Of a stretch of DNA of 64,000 nt, positions 54,216-64,000 are shown piece by piece. Position 1 is the stretch's first letter; each line of letters starts with the position of its first letter. The position numbers and the translations under genes are program-made. The stretch lies in the NCBI GenBank assembly GCA_905147135.1, contig LR990053.1:6832501-6896500 (forward strand), written 5' to 3'. The notes below the pieces were generated by a model. The model did no database searches. It had not been told where the DNA came from and saw only the letters and a list, made by a program, of their open reading frames with translations. The stretch comes from Blastobasis lacticolella (Eukaryota > Arthropoda > Insecta > Lepidoptera > Blastobasidae).

Positions 54216-54224
54216 TGTATAATT

Positions 54225-54735
54225 CATAATTCATAATCATTTATTTGCTATAAACATGGTCTTACAGAGGTGGAGTTATTTGTAAATATGTACAATCACG
54301 TTTAGCCTGTCAGAATTACAGCATGCAAATTATATCATCATTTTATTAAGTATACAACTTATTGTCAGTGAACTCTTTAATTGTATAAAAGGCTTGTACA
54401 CAGAGCCAGTTCTTTAATTTTTTCCTAAATAATATGTCATTTAACAATTTAAAATAGTTCGGCAACTTATTATAAATTTTTATACACATTACTAAACAAC
54501 GTATGTGATTTCACTTGCCGCTGGGGTTGAAATTTAAATTTCCGACTGATATGTTAAATTTTGTTGACGGGTATGATATAAGGTGTGGCTTTAAATCACC
54601 GCCGCGAACGCTCATTAGTTTATTTAAATTATTTTTAGTACGACCATTGCAACTTCTAAGAGTCAAAATTACAATAATTTTAAGATCACTGCGCCTTTAT
54701 ATTCATTTAAGCAACTTTTATTAAGATGAGTCGTC
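54225..54735 (-). pseudogene. LINE-T ORF2 C-terminus, frameshifted
   Basis: On the minus strand: VKSHTLFSNVYKNL, a one-base shift, then NKLPNYFKLLNDILFRKKLK, NWLCVQAFYTIKEFTDNKLY and a stop near 54350. The 3' UTR ends GCAAATAAATGATTATG, an AATAAA signal at the end. This FKK-LK--L---AFY-I-EF pattern closes many insect LINE ORFs. A second copy is at 63240 on the plus strand. Confidence 0.85.
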
Positions 54736-54739
54736 AAAC

Positions 54740-55860
54740 ATAGCAAAGCCCCAACTTTTATGAGTCAAACAATAAAAAAATTTTGACCTAGCTGCTTTCA
54801 ACGCTACTTTACATTTACCATGATAATCTCAGATTCTCAACGTTTAAGAACCAAAATACCGAATATTCGGCGAAGTTACTTTTATTTTCATCACCCCAGC
54901 TTGTAACAGGGAACTTGTCAAATTTTCGAGCTGGCTGCGCTCGCTCATTCTTTAACTTTTCACGATCACCTTTCCCTACGATCGCTCATTTATTCATTTA
55001 CTTTTACGACAGTAGCAAACGAAAACTTCGTTAAAGTAGTAATGGACACGCTCTTCATACCCACCTGAGATTTATTTATACCGAGTCCTCAGGGGGCGAC
55101 GTCGCCATAATGGAAGACTCTGAGTCAGCGTTTCCATTCTCCGCCATGCGTCCCATTCCAATGCCAAATGGGTCAGTGGATTCGCGGCTGCGTTTATTTT
55201 CACGCAAATTGTTCTTTACAATCTTGAAAGTGAGATTTGCTTTTGTCCCGGCCAAATTGCGGGGATGCCATGCCAGGGGTCGGTGCTGTGGACTCGCTTT
55301 CCACGCGGGCAGAGTATTTCCAACAGCATTTAATCGTAACGAACTAAAGATTTGTTTGTCTTTCGTCACAAGGGAATGGGGCAGCCTATTAGTTTGTATT
55401 TTAGGATAGAATAAGTCCAGGGACGTGCTACCTTTTTACTCTAAACTGGAAATTAAGACGTTTGTGATCTCGGTATGTATACATAGTATAAAGCTTCCTG
55501 CTGGCCGGGATATTTTCGGCCGGGTCAATCATTCGCATGTATATTTTTTAAATTGATCTTCATGAATGCTTTTGAAAGGTATGACGAATCGAAACTAAGT
55601 ACCTTTTAATTTATATCTACTGTTATGTGGAACAGAACCCTTAATTGGGAATCCGACTTACAAAAAGCTCTATAATACGAAGTCAGCCCTTAGTTACAAA
55701 GAGACTTCGGTCTAAACGAGGTACATTTTACGACCTAATCGCTCGGGTCTATTTCTGTTTGGGTGACAGCCCACTAAAATAACTTCAAGGCAGTACCATT
55801 CTGCCTTGCTCCTTTTTTTTGCATTTCGCTATATTTTCGTCTTGATTGGTATTTTTGGAC
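54740..55860. other. No gene called; GC-rich patch 55080-55330
   Basis: Open frames on both strands overlap across a locally GC-rich patch (minus 55076-55369, plus 55110-55409). Neither shows known motifs. It could be regulatory or a decayed exon. Confidence 0.35.
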
Positions 55861-55874
55861 TAGTATAGAACTGA

Positions 55875-56133
55875 CTGGCCGTGTGGTGTCCGGCAGAGTA
55901 GAATAGCACCAACCCCTTACACTCATGGGTGTCGTACAAGGCGACTAATGTTTTCGAGGCAAAAGATCAAGAGTCTCCGTAGTCTGGAAAATGGGCAGCA
56001 GTATTTTCCATTGTATCATTTAAACACTGCGATCTCCAACCCGCCTGCCAAGCGTGGAGATTATGGCAATAACCTCCCCTTTCGTGGGAGAGGCCCTAAG
56101 TCCTGCAGTGGACTGTTACGGGCTGTGATGATG
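55875..56133 (+). mobile_element. Rep-C retroposon, reference copy, 10-bp duplication
   Basis: 259 bp from CTGGCCGTGTGGTGTCCGGC to GGGCTGTGATGATG. ATAGAACTGA lies on both sides (55865-55874 and 56134-56143). Order of blocks: AGAGTAGAATAGCACCAACC, GGGTGTCGTACAAGGCG, GTTTTCGAGGCAAAAGATC, AAAATGGGCAGCAG, CACTGCGATCTCCAACCCGC, AGCGTGGAGATTATGGC and TCCTGCAGTGGACTGTTACG. No coding sequence and no clear pol III A or B box. The GATGAT-type tail replaces poly(A). Confidence 0.92.
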
Positions 56134-56230
56134 ATAGAACTGAATAGTGTCGGTATACTCTATCATATATTATAATCAGTATCATTATTTTAGCTGCAGG
56201 ACGTCAACTACCACAATGGTGGACGACACG

Positions 56231-56562
56231 GAGTCCTATTTTTGAATCGCTTGCCTCGATTGGAGTGGTTTTGATTTTAGATTTTCGAAATGAAAAATGC
56301 GACATTTGATGCATGATGCTGATTTTACATATTTTGGAACAGTACTCTTTCGGTGTTGCTAAAGTGACTTAAAAAGAATTAATTTTTCATTCCGTGAATC
56401 AAAATTGAAAACCGTTCGAATCGTGGCGAGCGATTCAAAAATGGGCTAAGGCCCTATTTTTGAACCGCTCGCATCCACGCGAACGCTCGCCTCTAATGAC
56501 TGTCTTTTCTATCTCAAGCAACTTACAACGCAAGTAAAAGAGACAGATAACGCACGCGAGTT
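56231..56562. mobile_element. Composite palindromic element M5, second locus
   Basis: Part A (56231-56452): GGAGTCCTATTTTTGAATCG, TTTTAGATTTTCGAAATG and, inverted, AATCAAAATTGAAAACCGTTC, closing CGAGCGATTCAAAAATGGGC. Part B follows within a few bases: CTATTTTTGAACCGCTCGC, ATCCACGCGAACGCTCGCC, GCAAGTAAAAGAGACAG. It loses its right arm at 56562. Confidence 0.82.
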
Positions 56563-56689
56563 GTTGAAATGTTGTTGAAATGACCCCTGCGATAAATTAT
56601 ATGCTATCGTAGTCAGGCTACGGAAGCCCAAAGTATTTCAGCACTGTCGTGCGCCTCGCGAGCACAAGAGGGACGCAATTGTTCGCATA

Positions 56690-56930
56690 TTCTCCACTAA
56701 TATTGTAAAGAGGAATAATTGTGTTTGTACGTTTTTTAATCTGTATGTTGGGGGTAATTGTAAACTCAAACTACTGCACCGATTTTGAAAATTCTTTTAC
56801 TAATAGGAATTGAAGGAAGGAAGATATTTTTGATTTAACTAAGGGTCCCACGGAATACTTTAAAGTTTACAGATATCCGATGCGGGCAGGTAAAAACCGC
56901 GAAGAATAGCTTTTTTAAATAACACAATAA
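56690..56930 (+). repeat. E repeat, forward, diverged
   Basis: TCTCCACTAATATTGTAAAG, AACTCAAACTACTGCACCG, GGGTCCCACGGAATACTTTA and AGTTTACAGATATCCGATGCGG. Confidence 0.55.
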
Positions 56931-57007
56931 ATGAGAAATCAGTAACTCAGTTTTATGTACCTACGTGTCTGGTGGGGATAAATAAATTTGTTTCCAAAAA
57001 TCCCCAG

Positions 57008-57095
57008 CCGGATGTTTGCTGCCCATTTTCCAGCTTACGGAGACTCAAGATCTTTTGCCTCGAAAACATTAGTCGCCTTATACACCCACGAGCTA
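57008..57095 (-). repeat. Rep-C, internal fragment, reverse
   Basis: TGCTGCCCATTTTCCAGC, TTACGGAGACTCAAGATC, TTTTGCCTCGAAAACATTAG and TCGCCTTATACACCCACG match 52240-52320. Confidence 0.78.
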
Positions 57096-57099
57096 TTAT

Positions 57100-57425
57100 A
57101 AAGTGCTGGCTAACTCCGAAATTTCTTACATTTAGTTTCTAAATGTCAAAGGTCAAATTACCTACCTATAATTATCCTCTGTCTATATTTACCTTAGTGA
57201 TTGTGAGACTTGACATTTAAATACCAGTCTAGTTTTAATATTCAACTTAATTAGCTACTCAAGTTGACGTCTTAATTTAAAGTTATTTTGGGCCTACTTA
57301 ATTGAGCTACAATAGTACTTTTTTATACCGGCCTGCCTGATGGTAAGCAGTTACCGTAGCGTGTCGCTAGCGTATACCATAAGATGACTTTAAAATGTTT
57401 TCTATGTACATAATTTATACGTATA
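57100..57425. other. No gene; LINE-R2 end at 57318-57366
   Basis: Unassigned apart from TTTTTATACCGGCCTGCC, TGATGGTAAGCAGTTACCG (LINE-R2, reverse). Confidence 0.45.
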
Positions 57426-57431
57426 GTGCCC

Positions 57432-57587
57432 CGCCAGGCAGGAAGGAGAGGCCCGCTCAAGAAGCAACGGCTTAACGTCGTCAAGAATGTTATGCGTGTC
57501 AACAACGTCACCACCACGGATGCCGAAGACCGAGCAAAGTGGACCAAGAATAGTAGGATCACGGACCCGGGTCCTCGGTCCTCGTAA
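57432..57587 (+). pseudogene. LINE ORF C-terminus (AEDRAKW type)
   Basis: 52 codons ending in a stop: RQAGRRGPLKKQRLNVVKNV, MRVNNVTTTDAEDRAKWTKN, SRITDPGPRSS. The GRP-KRW-DVV-DM---GVT--DA-DRAKWR pattern followed by DP-P is the standard C-terminus of an RTE-type insect LINE (family knowledge). The frame is intact here but the element is 5'-truncated; a GATGATTATTATGATT tail follows. Confidence 0.88.
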
Positions 57588-57599
57588 ACCCCGCGGGGG

Positions 57600-59290
57600 C
57601 GCAACGATGATTATTATGATTTATAAGTATATTGACGGAGTGTGTCATAGAGTTGCGTTGATTCTAGAAGCCAATGAAGATAAACTTAATTTGTTAATTA
57701 CAGGCAACGTATTTCTGCTAAATTCTCGCGAAGAAACTCAAACGTTAACTGATTGATATGACACCATACTCAATTACTGAGTTCTTTACGAACAAAAAAT
57801 CGTTGACCCAGTCATGAAACCTTGGTTTCCATGTTTTAACTTTATTTACTTTTTTCATTCAAATGCGTTCCAATTTATATGTAATCGAGTGATAAAATTG
57901 TATATACCTAAATCGAATAGAATTTAATGTAAATAAACGAGACGATATATGACATTAAAATTAATTATAATAATAGACAAACAAATATACCAATATATTA
58001 TCTAATTGATATTACTATAAAAATGATATGTAAATATTATTATTTATGTATATGAATATGATCTTAAAAATCAACTATTCTGCATCTAAATCTAATATAA
58101 AAAATAACTAACGCTCGTAAACTATGGGTTCCTCATTGATGTACTTTATCGATACTTTGTAAGTAACAATACAAACACGACATAGCAAAAATTTACGCGA
58201 ACGAAGTCGCGGGCAAAATCTAGTCTCCAATAACCCTGGTAGCCGTCTAGTGTGGCCATGCAACGTGTTTTCAATGGAAGGAATCCTGCAAAGTGCCGTT
58301 ATTCGGTCTATTCGAGGCGTGGAGCGGTCGTCTTGACACACTTCACAAGTGCACCTGACGATGGTCCACGGAGTGAGTTACTAGAGTTACGGGAGACCGC
58401 TCCCGCGGTTCGGTGAACATTCCACTATAACGTGGGATTCCATTATTTTTCCCGGACCATAAGTGTAGAATATTCGGGAATAGTGTAGGTTCCTGTTAGA
58501 GAAGGAATTTTCTACATCGAATTTCGGAAAATGTCGTCAAAGCCATAGTTGTAACTTAACGTTTCTCTTTATAATATTAGTATAGAAAAAAGTAATTTTA
58601 TCGTATTGTTTACCTGCTTGAATTTGTTTTCTTTTTATTACAGTTAACACAGGTTTAATTGTAGATACATTTTAGTATACGCGTCCAGATGCCAGTGGTA
58701 CACTATAGGTAAAGACTTCGATTGTGAAATCATCAACATCGTTTCATGAGAAATAATCGATTATATGTGTCTTAGGCAGCGGTGACCACTTTCCATCAGA
58801 AACTGCTTGCCAGTTTGCCTACTATATGACTCAAAAATGGTGCCATTATACCCAAATAACTTCATAAGCCAAGTACTGAACAACCGCGCGGTCCGCCTAA
58901 TTACCAACCAACCCGGAGACATCACTCACACCGACACGTACGACATAAAAACGCAATAACCATCGCCGGTTCTCTTATCAAATCAGAGAATGCAATCTAT
59001 GAAAGCATTCGCTGTACGCTTATCACTACGACCGCCCACCGGGCGGTGTATGTCAATGTGATACCGTGGTACCGATGTAGGTGACGGTGTCACCGCTGCA
59101 TGTATCACGTCACTCGCTGATTACAGCGCTATTCAAATGGCTCGGCTTGTTTACGCTGGAGCTGCTTAGGCAGTAGGCACTGTCAAACGCGACTTATAGG
59201 GACTGTGCGAGTTTGAATAGTGACATGGCGTCAGGTTATAAGTGGCATAAGTAATAAGACACGCTTAATAAGCAATCGTATAGCTGTGCG
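57600..59290. other. No gene called
   Basis: Fragments of D or E (ACGCGAACGAAGTCGCGGGC, 58196-58215) and a short LINE-R 3' scrap (58773-58832, GGTGACCACTTTCCATCAG) are present. GC-richer DNA at 58250-58430 has no readable protein. Confidence 0.4.
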
Positions 59291-59299
59291 GAAGACGCA

Positions 59300-59455
59300 G
59301 CGTGGGTAGGCCTCCCACAAGGTGGACCGAGGAACTGGTAAAGATCGCAGGTACCAGCTGGATGCGAAAGGCACAGGACCGGCCTTTGTGGAGATCTCTG
59401 GCCTATGCATAGCAGTGAGCGTCTTTCAGCTGTTATGATGATAATGTTAGCTCAT
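59300..59455 (+). pseudogene. LINE ORF2 C-terminus, uninterrupted relative of 4160
   Basis: The plus frame reads GRRSVGRPPTRWTEELVKIA, then GTSWMRKAQDRPLWRSLAYA followed by a stop. An ATGATGATAATG tail follows the end. It shows the pre-insertion form of the sequence that carries MITE M5 at 4209. Confidence 0.88.
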
Positions 59456-59459
59456 ATGT

Positions 59460-59955
59460 GGATGACTTAGATTGGAATTCCATTCGGAATACCGCTTATC
59501 TAGAACGCTTGCTGAAAATAAGTAGATATTCTTTTGTAAAAGTTACAGTTACATAACAACACATTGTTATACAAATAAAAGGTAGCATATGTGTTATTCC
59601 AGACCCTAATCAAGCTACCTAGCTACCTTGCTAGTGAACAGGTAAACAAACATATACACAAGTACCCACAATTACACATAAAAACTTTCGCATTTATAAT
59701 ATTAGTGGGATGTAACTTCCGTGCATATAAATGACGACGTTGTTAGAAGACACATTCGTTAAACTGTTACAAAATCTAAATTTAGAATTAATTTTAATCT
59801 CATTTTATTGAGTCAAAGTACTATGAGATATCATTTAAAATTTACAGCCATTGCGCAATCGTAGCAAACAAACTCTACGAACCGGCTACACTACCTCTAC
59901 GGCGTAGCACCGTAGCTGTGTAGCAATTATAAGTTTGCTGAAGTTTTAGAATTGC
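59460..59955. other. No gene; E fragment at 59640-59712
   Basis: ACTTTCGCATTTATAATATTAG at 59685-59706 is the start of an E repeat in reverse. Otherwise unassigned. Confidence 0.45.
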
Positions 59956-59962
59956 ACTACAC

Positions 59963-60024
59963 AACAATAATTATGTAATTGAAGTTGAATTGTAACAATA
60001 ATTATGTAATTGAAGTTGTTTTGT
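59963..60024 (+). repeat. Tandem repeat, two 31-bp units
   Basis: AACAATAATTATGTAATTG, AAGTTGAATTGT, then the same unit with TTTTGT in place of AATTGT. Confidence 0.9.
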
Positions 60025-60029
60025 ACCAA

Positions 60030-60440
60030 TAACAATTAAGCATGTAAGATACATAGAATTTGAAAAAATGAAAAGTAAATGGGAAGAAATGATCTATGTC
60101 TTCCCCTACCTGAAAGATGCCTAAGTTTTTGTATACGTATTTAAGATTTTGTATGCGCTCTGCATGTATGTTTGTGACAAATATACTGATTTATATGTAC
60201 GTTAGGTGACTAGGAAAGATTTGAGACACAAAAAGAAATTCAGGCTAGAATGACATTTTTTATAACAATTTTTTAAAATATTCTATATACAGCGATTCAG
60301 ACGTCTAAACTAATATTCGATGCACTGCCGACAGTCTTATTTAGAGAGGTCCTCGACTGCAAAAAGCATTCCGAGCGTCTTCAGGGCTATCCAATTGAAT
60401 GTCACGGTCTCCTAGTTCCACTTTTGGAAAAATAAAATCA
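60030..60440. other. No gene seen
   Basis: Unassigned sequence. Confidence 0.4.
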
Positions 60441-60446
60441 TTAGTT

Positions 60447-60523
60447 TAAAATATCTAAGCGTACATAGATACATAGGAACAAACGGTGGGAAGCGACTTC
60501 ATTTTATAATATGTATAGATAGA
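60447..60523 (+). repeat. D repeat, 3' fragment
   Basis: AAATATCTAAGCGTACATAGATAC, GGTGGGAAGCGACTTC and ATTTTATAATATGTATAG. Confidence 0.72.
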
Positions 60524-60524
60524 T

Positions 60525-60928
60525 GATGTTTCACAACGTTATAATCTAAAAGTGACTTCTTTAAAAAAATTGTGTATTTTTATATACAATAAATACTGTA
60601 TAATAAATTGTTTATTAGTCACGTATATTGGTTTGAATAACAAAACAATACAAACCAAATCGTTTCGTAAAATACACCTGATCGTAAGGCACAGATTGCT
60701 TGTGAAGATTTCCGGTCAAAATTCGCAAATCCACAGCCACCGCGGTTGTTATTATTCTTGGCAAATTCTTCTTTCCAACTTTTATGGGTTTTACGGGTAA
60801 CTTTTTGCCGAATTTCCTTACCTATTGCACGTCCTACATTTAAACTGGTTAACAATCGCGATTACGTTGCTCACGGGCGATCGACGAGGAACTTTCTTTC
60901 GTCAGTGTAAAGAAATAATAAATAAATA
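60525..60928. other. No gene confirmed
   Basis: Open frames on both strands overlap at 60552-60855. A GGTAAGG donor-like motif occurs on the minus strand near 60821, but the peptide matches nothing I know. Confidence 0.3.
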
Positions 60929-60929
60929 T

Positions 60930-61180
60930 AATAAATATATTTGGACAAATTCAAACAGCGCCATCTAGCCCCAAAGTAAGCAAAGCTTGTGTTATGGACG
61001 TTAAATAACTGATAAACTACATACATACTTTTTTTTTAACACGTCGTTATTATACATACTCCCAGACACCCAGACCCGTAACAGAAATTAAAGTTCATCA
61101 TTTGAATTTCTGCTAGGCCGGGAATCGAAGCCGGGACCTCTGCGTGGCGACCGGCATGTTAACCAACTCTCAGGTTGTCA
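60930..61180 (-). mobile_element. SINE-B, reverse, nearly full length
   Basis: TTGGACAAATTCAAACAGCG, CCCAAAGTAAGCAAAGCTTG, CACCCAGACCCGTAACAG, GGCCGGGAATCGAAGCCGGG (altered B box) and GTTAACCAACTCTCAGG. Confidence 0.9.
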
Positions 61181-61193
61181 GTGTGACAGGACA

Positions 61194-61325
61194 TAACTAC
61201 TGCTGATACGGGCTTGGCCCACCACTCATTTCCACCGCTGCAACTTCTGTGTAGCCAGGAACTACAGCGGCGATCACAGACCGGACCAAAGTTTTGACAC
61301 TCACGACCCGTAGGCTAGTTACATA
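61194..61325 (+). repeat. Direct repeat, left copy, flanking a LINE fragment
   Basis: TACTGCTGATACGGGCTTGG, CCCACCACTCATTTCC, CAGCGGCGATCACAGAC and AAGTTTTGACACTC. The right copy is at 61879. Confidence 0.8.
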
Positions 61326-61329
61326 ACTC

Positions 61330-61580
61330 TGTTGCTAACAATTTTCTGATTTATATTATTGAAACTGTTAATTTTACGTTTCCGTATCATCGATTTCATG
61401 GGTTTAGTTCATAACAACGGTCCAATGCAATAAACTAAATCTATTAAGTCGATCATACCTAATCGCAAAAACAACAATTTCAATCATTTAACTTAGAGAA
61501 TGTTGGCAACAGAGTTATGTAATTAGCCTACTGCCAACTCCGTATGGTAACTGGAGTATTAATGGGACATGATCCTTTTA
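61330..61580. other. No gene seen
   Basis: Unassigned AT-rich DNA between the direct repeat and the LINE fragment. Confidence 0.4.
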
Positions 61581-61587
61581 ATAACAC

Positions 61588-61843
61588 CTCTTCACCATAG
61601 GTCTCACCGACAGCCACCTGTGCAGAGCCAGCCTGAAAGAAGAAGAGACAGCTGTCCACATCCTGCAAACATGCGAGAGAGTGGCATGATACAGGCTTGA
61701 GCATCTCGGACAACCACAAACCCTTCCGGAGACGTTTGTAAAAGAAAGGATTGCTTTGTTTCCTGGAGGAGTTAGGAAGGCAAGAACAATAGGGTATTTA
61801 GGAGTAAATTACATCCACGCAGAAAACGCGCAAATTCGTTGAA
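61588..61843 (+). pseudogene. LINE ORF2 C-terminus after RNase H
   Basis: The plus frame reads IGLTDSHLCRASLKEEETAV, HILQTCERVA, one TGA stop, YRLEHLGQPQTLPETFVKER and IALFPGGVRKARTIGYLGVN, ending near NAQIR and a stop. The G---S--CR-C---EET--HIL--C motif (its second Cys is Ser here) follows the RNase H domain of R1/Jockey-type LINEs (family knowledge). Confidence 0.82.
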
Positions 61844-61878
61844 CTGCGGAAACGGCGAGGATACATCCAATCTAATCT

Positions 61879-62000
61879 AAACTACTGCTAGTACGGCCTT
61901 TGCCCCATCATTCATTCCCACCGCTTCAACATTTGTGTACAGAATCTACAGCGGCGACCACAGACAGAACCTAAGTTTTGACACTCGAGACACAAGTGAG
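61879..62000 (+). repeat. Direct repeat, right copy
   Basis: ACTACTGCTAGTACGGCCTT, TGCCCCATCATTCATTCC, CAGCGGCGACCACAGACAG and AAGTTTTGACACTC parallel 61194-61325. The two copies lie 685 bp apart. Confidence 0.8.
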
Positions 62001-62004
62001 GATA

Positions 62005-62645
62005 AACTAATATGTAATATGGAACCCGCAAAAGATTTCATTATGATATAAAAGGTTATGAAATGAAATAAAAGATAGTGATTCCGACTTAATAACTTAA
62101 CAACTCCTTGATACCGGAAAGACATTTCTGATTCTATAAAAACGAATCCACATTATACGAACGAACAAATCCAGATTAGCTCAGCTTTTCCTTTCATGAA
62201 AAGTGTAACACGCCTCCTTTCCGGGTTAAAATAGAATTGTATTTACTCCGATGCCTACTCCTTATACAGAATATTTGCTTATTATACATAGAGACAAACA
62301 TATAGATAGCCCACCTGATGATAAGCGGTAAATATAAACAGCAATCTTCAGTTAAATATTTATTTTGTATGCCCTATTTTGCGTTGCTTGACTTTCATGT
62401 AGCATAACTATAAAAAAGTTTAGAAGTCTTCGCATATTCAAAGAGTTGTTGCATTTTACAAGCAGGAACTCCATATAACTTTAGTCGTATGGTTCTAGCC
62501 ACATTTTCTGAGTCATTGCACTGTAAGTACAAGTGTAACTTATGCAAGATTGTGAATATTCTGTGTAGCTCTATTGACATTTGCGGAGACTTGAAAACAT
62601 TTGAGAAAGTTAATATAGTTCAACCTTATAATGTAGCCCTATAAT
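62005..62645. other. No gene seen
   Basis: A LINE-R-like phrase (AGACAAACATATAGATAGCCC, 62292-62312) is present; otherwise unassigned. Confidence 0.4.
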
Positions 62646-62649
62646 CATT

Positions 62650-62895
62650 ATCATCTCAGCGTTAATGTCCCGGTTGTGCTCTCGCGCACGAGGGCCCGGT
62701 GTCCGCCGTGAGCATGATCCAGGATTTGGTAGGTCAGGTAATTACAGTAGAGCGATTGCCAACTGACCTCCATGACCCTGCTACCAGGGGAACCTGACCA
62801 GATTAGATCATGGTTACACATCCAGTCGCCTGAATGTGCAGGTTTCATCACGATGTTTTCCCTTACCGTAAGAGCATCGGTTAGTATTCAACGAT
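62650..62895 (-). mobile_element. SINE-A, reverse, head missing
   Basis: ATCATCTCAGCGTTAATGTCC tail, CGAGGGCCCGGTGTCCGCC, GGTCAGGTAATTACAGTAG, CACATCCAGTCGCCTGAATG and CGTAAGAGCATCGGTTAG. The tRNA-like head is absent. Confidence 0.9.
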
Positions 62896-62929
62896 GAATA
62901 GTATTCAATGTTGTATTCAACTAATTGAA

Positions 62930-63080
62930 TTATGAATTTTAATTTCTGATACGGATCTGGGTGTTATATTTATGAAAAGTAAATAAGTAGTTTATCACTC
63001 ATCTAGCACCCATAACACAAAATTTGGGGCTAGATGACGCTGTGTGAATTGTCCAAGCACATTTATGCTTATTATTTTTT
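62930..63080 (+). mobile_element. SINE-B, forward, 5'-truncated, beside SINE-A
   Basis: ATTTCTGATACGGATCTGGG, GTAGTTTATCACTCATCTAGC, AGATGACGCTGTGTGAATTG. The head is missing. About 40 bp separates it from the SINE-A copy to the left. Confidence 0.85.
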
Positions 63081-63189
63081 TTATACTACAGGCTAAGTCT
63101 AAATCTGGTGATAAATGACGATAAGAATCGTGTACTGCACAGTGTAGCATGCTCTGTGAAATGGCAGTTTATATTTTCCCGCAATTCCC

Positions 63190-63525
63190 AAACGCAATTT
63201 GGAAATTGATTATGTACCGGAGGGAACCGGAGGGTTAATCCAAAAAGCACGAAATATAACAAAAGTTGTTTGGTAATGTGTTTAAAAATAAATAATATTT
63301 ACCGAACCATTTTAAATTATTTAATGACTTATTTAGGAAAAAGTTAAATCCTGGCTTTGTGTTTTGTTCTATTAAAGAGTTCACTGACAATAAGTTGTAT
63401 AATCAAATTATGACATAATTTGCGTGCCAATTCTGACAGGCTAAACGTGATTATATGAACATATTTATTTATAACTCGACCTCCGTAAGACCATGTCAGG
63501 AAATAAATGATTATGGATTATGTTT
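63190..63525 (+). pseudogene. LINE-T ORF2 C-terminus, forward
   Basis: The plus frame gives HFKLFNDLFRKKLNPGFVFC, SIKEFTDNKLYNQIMT and a stop near 63413. Then comes GACAGGCTAAACGTGATTA, and GACCATGTCAGGAAATAAATG as a 3' end with an AATAAA signal. Upstream, TTTGGTAATGTGTTTAAAAA aligns with the SNVYK part of the copy at 54225 but contains stops. Confidence 0.85.
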
Positions 63526-63529
63526 GAAT

Positions 63530-64000
63530 GGCTCAATATACTTACATCGAAAATTAATAATATATTTTCCCCTTCAACGCGAGACCCCGAACATTTGTTG
63601 GGAACTCCTAAACTACACTTTCGAGATTAATATAAGTAAAGTAAACACTCCTTTGCGATCTCCGCAAAGTTTCGGACCCTCGGTCGACCTAACATAGTGG
63701 TCCTTCACATCGAAAACAAACACAGAAGTGAAGCGAAGATTGATTTATAACGTAAGTTCAAGTAAAGATGCCTGCCAAAAGTAAAAGGGGTCAGAACATG
63801 TATGGGAAACCCTTTTTTTTCAATTCGCGCGGTCAATTTTGAGGCTTTGCATATCGATAGCAGAGAAAATTACAAACAAACACTTCCATACGGCTAAATC
63901 TAATAGCGTGCTGTTTAATCGACTTATTCTAGTTCGGTGCTGAAAACCAGCGCTCCAGTTCACGCCGGGGCATAATGAGGAGTTTTCCTGTAGGTATTGT
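63530..64000. other. No gene called
   Basis: A plus frame at 63455-63697 has no known motif. A CpG-containing patch lies near 63890-63980. Nothing further is recognised. Confidence 0.4.

Noticed and set aside
55076..55409. GC-rich patch as a coding exon
   Set aside because: Open frames on both strands, no known motif and no pair of good splice sites around either.
60619..60855. Minus-strand frame with a GGTAAGG donor-like motif
   Set aside because: No convincing acceptor upstream and no family resemblance; overlapping frames on the other strand are equally long.
61194..62000. Direct repeats as LTRs of a retrovirus-like element
   Set aside because: The units lack TG...CA ends and the interior is non-LTR type (tail after RNase H), without primer-binding site or polypurine tract.

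Overview
This window looks like deep intronic and intergenic DNA from a lepidopteran insect (moth or butterfly). The DNA is AT-rich. No reading frame is longer than about 146 codons, and none of the longer ones looks like a whole gene. Most of the recognisable sequence is layered debris of mobile elements: three tRNA-derived SINE families, a uniform 255-bp retrotransposed repeat, a 5S-rRNA-derived SINE, 3' ends of several LINE types, many small inverted-repeat DNA elements and one mariner. The assignment to Lepidoptera is inference from the style of these repeats and from the one host exon.

The only host coding sequence I can defend is a 103-nt exon on the minus strand at 18264-18366. It encodes part of the N-terminal C2A domain of the synaptic-vesicle priming protein Unc-13/Munc13, and has good splice sites on both sides. 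I found no second convincing unc-13 exon. If the gene model holds, at least 18 kb on the downstream (left) side and possibly up to 45 kb on the upstream (right) side are intron.

Layout. 1-18 kb: LINE and SINE fragments, the 5S-derived SINE (3.1 kb), a LINE C-terminus interrupted by a small MITE (4.2 kb), several copies of a CTAGTGGACC... repeat (called D here) and a composite palindromic element (17.2 kb). 18-26 kb: the exon, SINEs, a MITE carrying a nested retroposon (22.5 kb), a self-nested foldback element (23.1-23.8 kb) and a three-unit minisatellite (25.1-25.5 kb). 26-36 kb: a full tRNA-Gly-like SINE (28.2 kb), a dead mariner inserted cleanly into an older D repeat (32.4-33.7 kb) and a 378-bp inverted-repeat element (36 kb). 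36-50 kb: a 436-bp foldback (39.8 kb), a GC-rich MITE family in two opposite copies (43.1 and 45.8 kb), a MITE with a nested SINE (43.7-44.15 kb) and a nearly perfect 32-bp-arm hairpin (48.5 kb). 50-64 kb: the best LINE C-terminus with a poly(A) tail (53.3-53.6 kb), two clean retroposons with target-site duplications (52.1 and 55.9 kb), a second composite palindromic element (56.2 kb) and four more LINE C-termini.

No tRNA gene, rRNA gene, CRISPR array, operon or promoter was found. Repeat family letters (SINE-A, SINE-B, SINE-C, Rep-C, D, E, LINE-R, LINE-T) are local labels used only to connect copies within this window.
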